Below, piece after piece: positions 50,524 to 50,789 of a DNA stretch of 50,789 nt (within the stretch, counting starts at the first letter, position 1; each line of letters starts with the position of its first letter). The notes under the pieces were generated by a model. The model did no database searches and was not told the origin of the DNA. It worked only from the letters and a program-made list of their open reading frames with translations. Made by a program: the position numbers and the translations under genes. Origin of the DNA: Chrysomallon squamiferum (lineage: Eukaryota; Mollusca; Gastropoda; Neomphalida; Peltospiridae); assembly GCA_012295275.1 (NCBI GenBank), contig CM022672.1, forward strand, positions 34,632,233 to 34,683,021, given 5' to 3'.

Positions 50524-50789
50524 GTAAGCATTTTTAACTACATCCAATAATATATAATACTGTAGATCAGACAGCAATTTAATAAAATAATAAACAGGTT
50601 ACACAATGCAACAAATATTTCTTGATAGAGGTAATTACGAAGATACAACTGGTCTAAAATGGATATTTTATTTTTGAAGCATTTATGTCTTTTATGTGAA
50701 TCACTTAAGGAAGATTCGAACTGCTAATTAACAAAAGATCATCTCACATTCTGCTTTGTTTATATATATATTATCCTCCTGTTAAAATC
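50524..50789 (+). other. Intron of Hint copy C, to window end
   Basis: AT-rich sequence without a further exon up to the window edge. Confidence 0.5.

Overview
This is an AT-rich, intron-rich animal window, most likely from a mollusc and plausibly a gastropod. The evidence is (i) GT-AG spliced exons of metazoan-only families: fucolectin-type lectin domain, MEGF-type EGF repeats, receptor tyrosine phosphatase, torsin and Hint/hog proteins; (ii) very dense ATT, GA, CA, CATA and AAAT microsatellites; and (iii) repeated copies of the GGGAAATAACTC-like motif that is common in mollusc repeats. The species cannot be fixed from the sequence. A 200-N gap (20590-20789) sits inside a repetitive array, so local order there should be treated cautiously.

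Layout. 0-12 kb (+): unit 1, a receptor with a signal peptide, a two-exon F5/8C-like (FTP, fucolectin) domain, seven one-exon 8-Cys EGF modules, a transmembrane exon and a tail with paired tyrosine motifs. 13-19.5 kb (+): unit 2, a tandem paralogue of its 5' half (signal peptide, FTP, EGF1) with a frameshift and scrambled sequence in FTP exon 1. 19.7-22.6 kb (+): unit 3, a copy of the unit intron 1, the N gap, then the last exons of a receptor-phosphatase membrane-distal (D2) domain whose active-site loop has no catalytic Cys. 24.4-26.1 kb: one arm of an inverted duplication, ending in the last exon of a Hint gene. 26.4-31.5 kb: tandem and dispersed repeats and a CpG/CRE-bearing candidate promoter. 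31.5-34.1 kb (+): a further phosphatase copy (end of D1 with an intact GIGRTG loop, start of D2), cut at about 34.3 kb where a torsin-like first exon lies on the other strand. 34.8-43 kb: no confident gene; minisatellites and dispersed repeats. 43.1-45.7 kb (-): a complete five-exon gene for a 264-residue secreted Hint protein. 46-49.1 kb: the second arm of the inverted duplication, with a decayed Tigger/pogo element. 49.4 kb (-): a broken Hint exon. 50.4 kb (+): first exon of another Hint gene running off the window.

Two themes stand out. First, a young array of receptor genes in which a lectin/EGF ectodomain and tyrosine-phosphatase domains are being duplicated, shuffled and broken. One member has an ITAM-like tail, so an activating/inhibitory paired-receptor arrangement is possible but unproven. 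Second, a local family of secreted Hint proteins in which the autoprocessing domain follows an eight-cysteine segment of about 30 residues instead of a Hedgehog signalling domain. If self-cleavage occurs at the conserved Gly-Cys, it would release a short cysteine-rich peptide. Exon junctions were inferred by eye from GT/AG sites and phase; no database search was possible.
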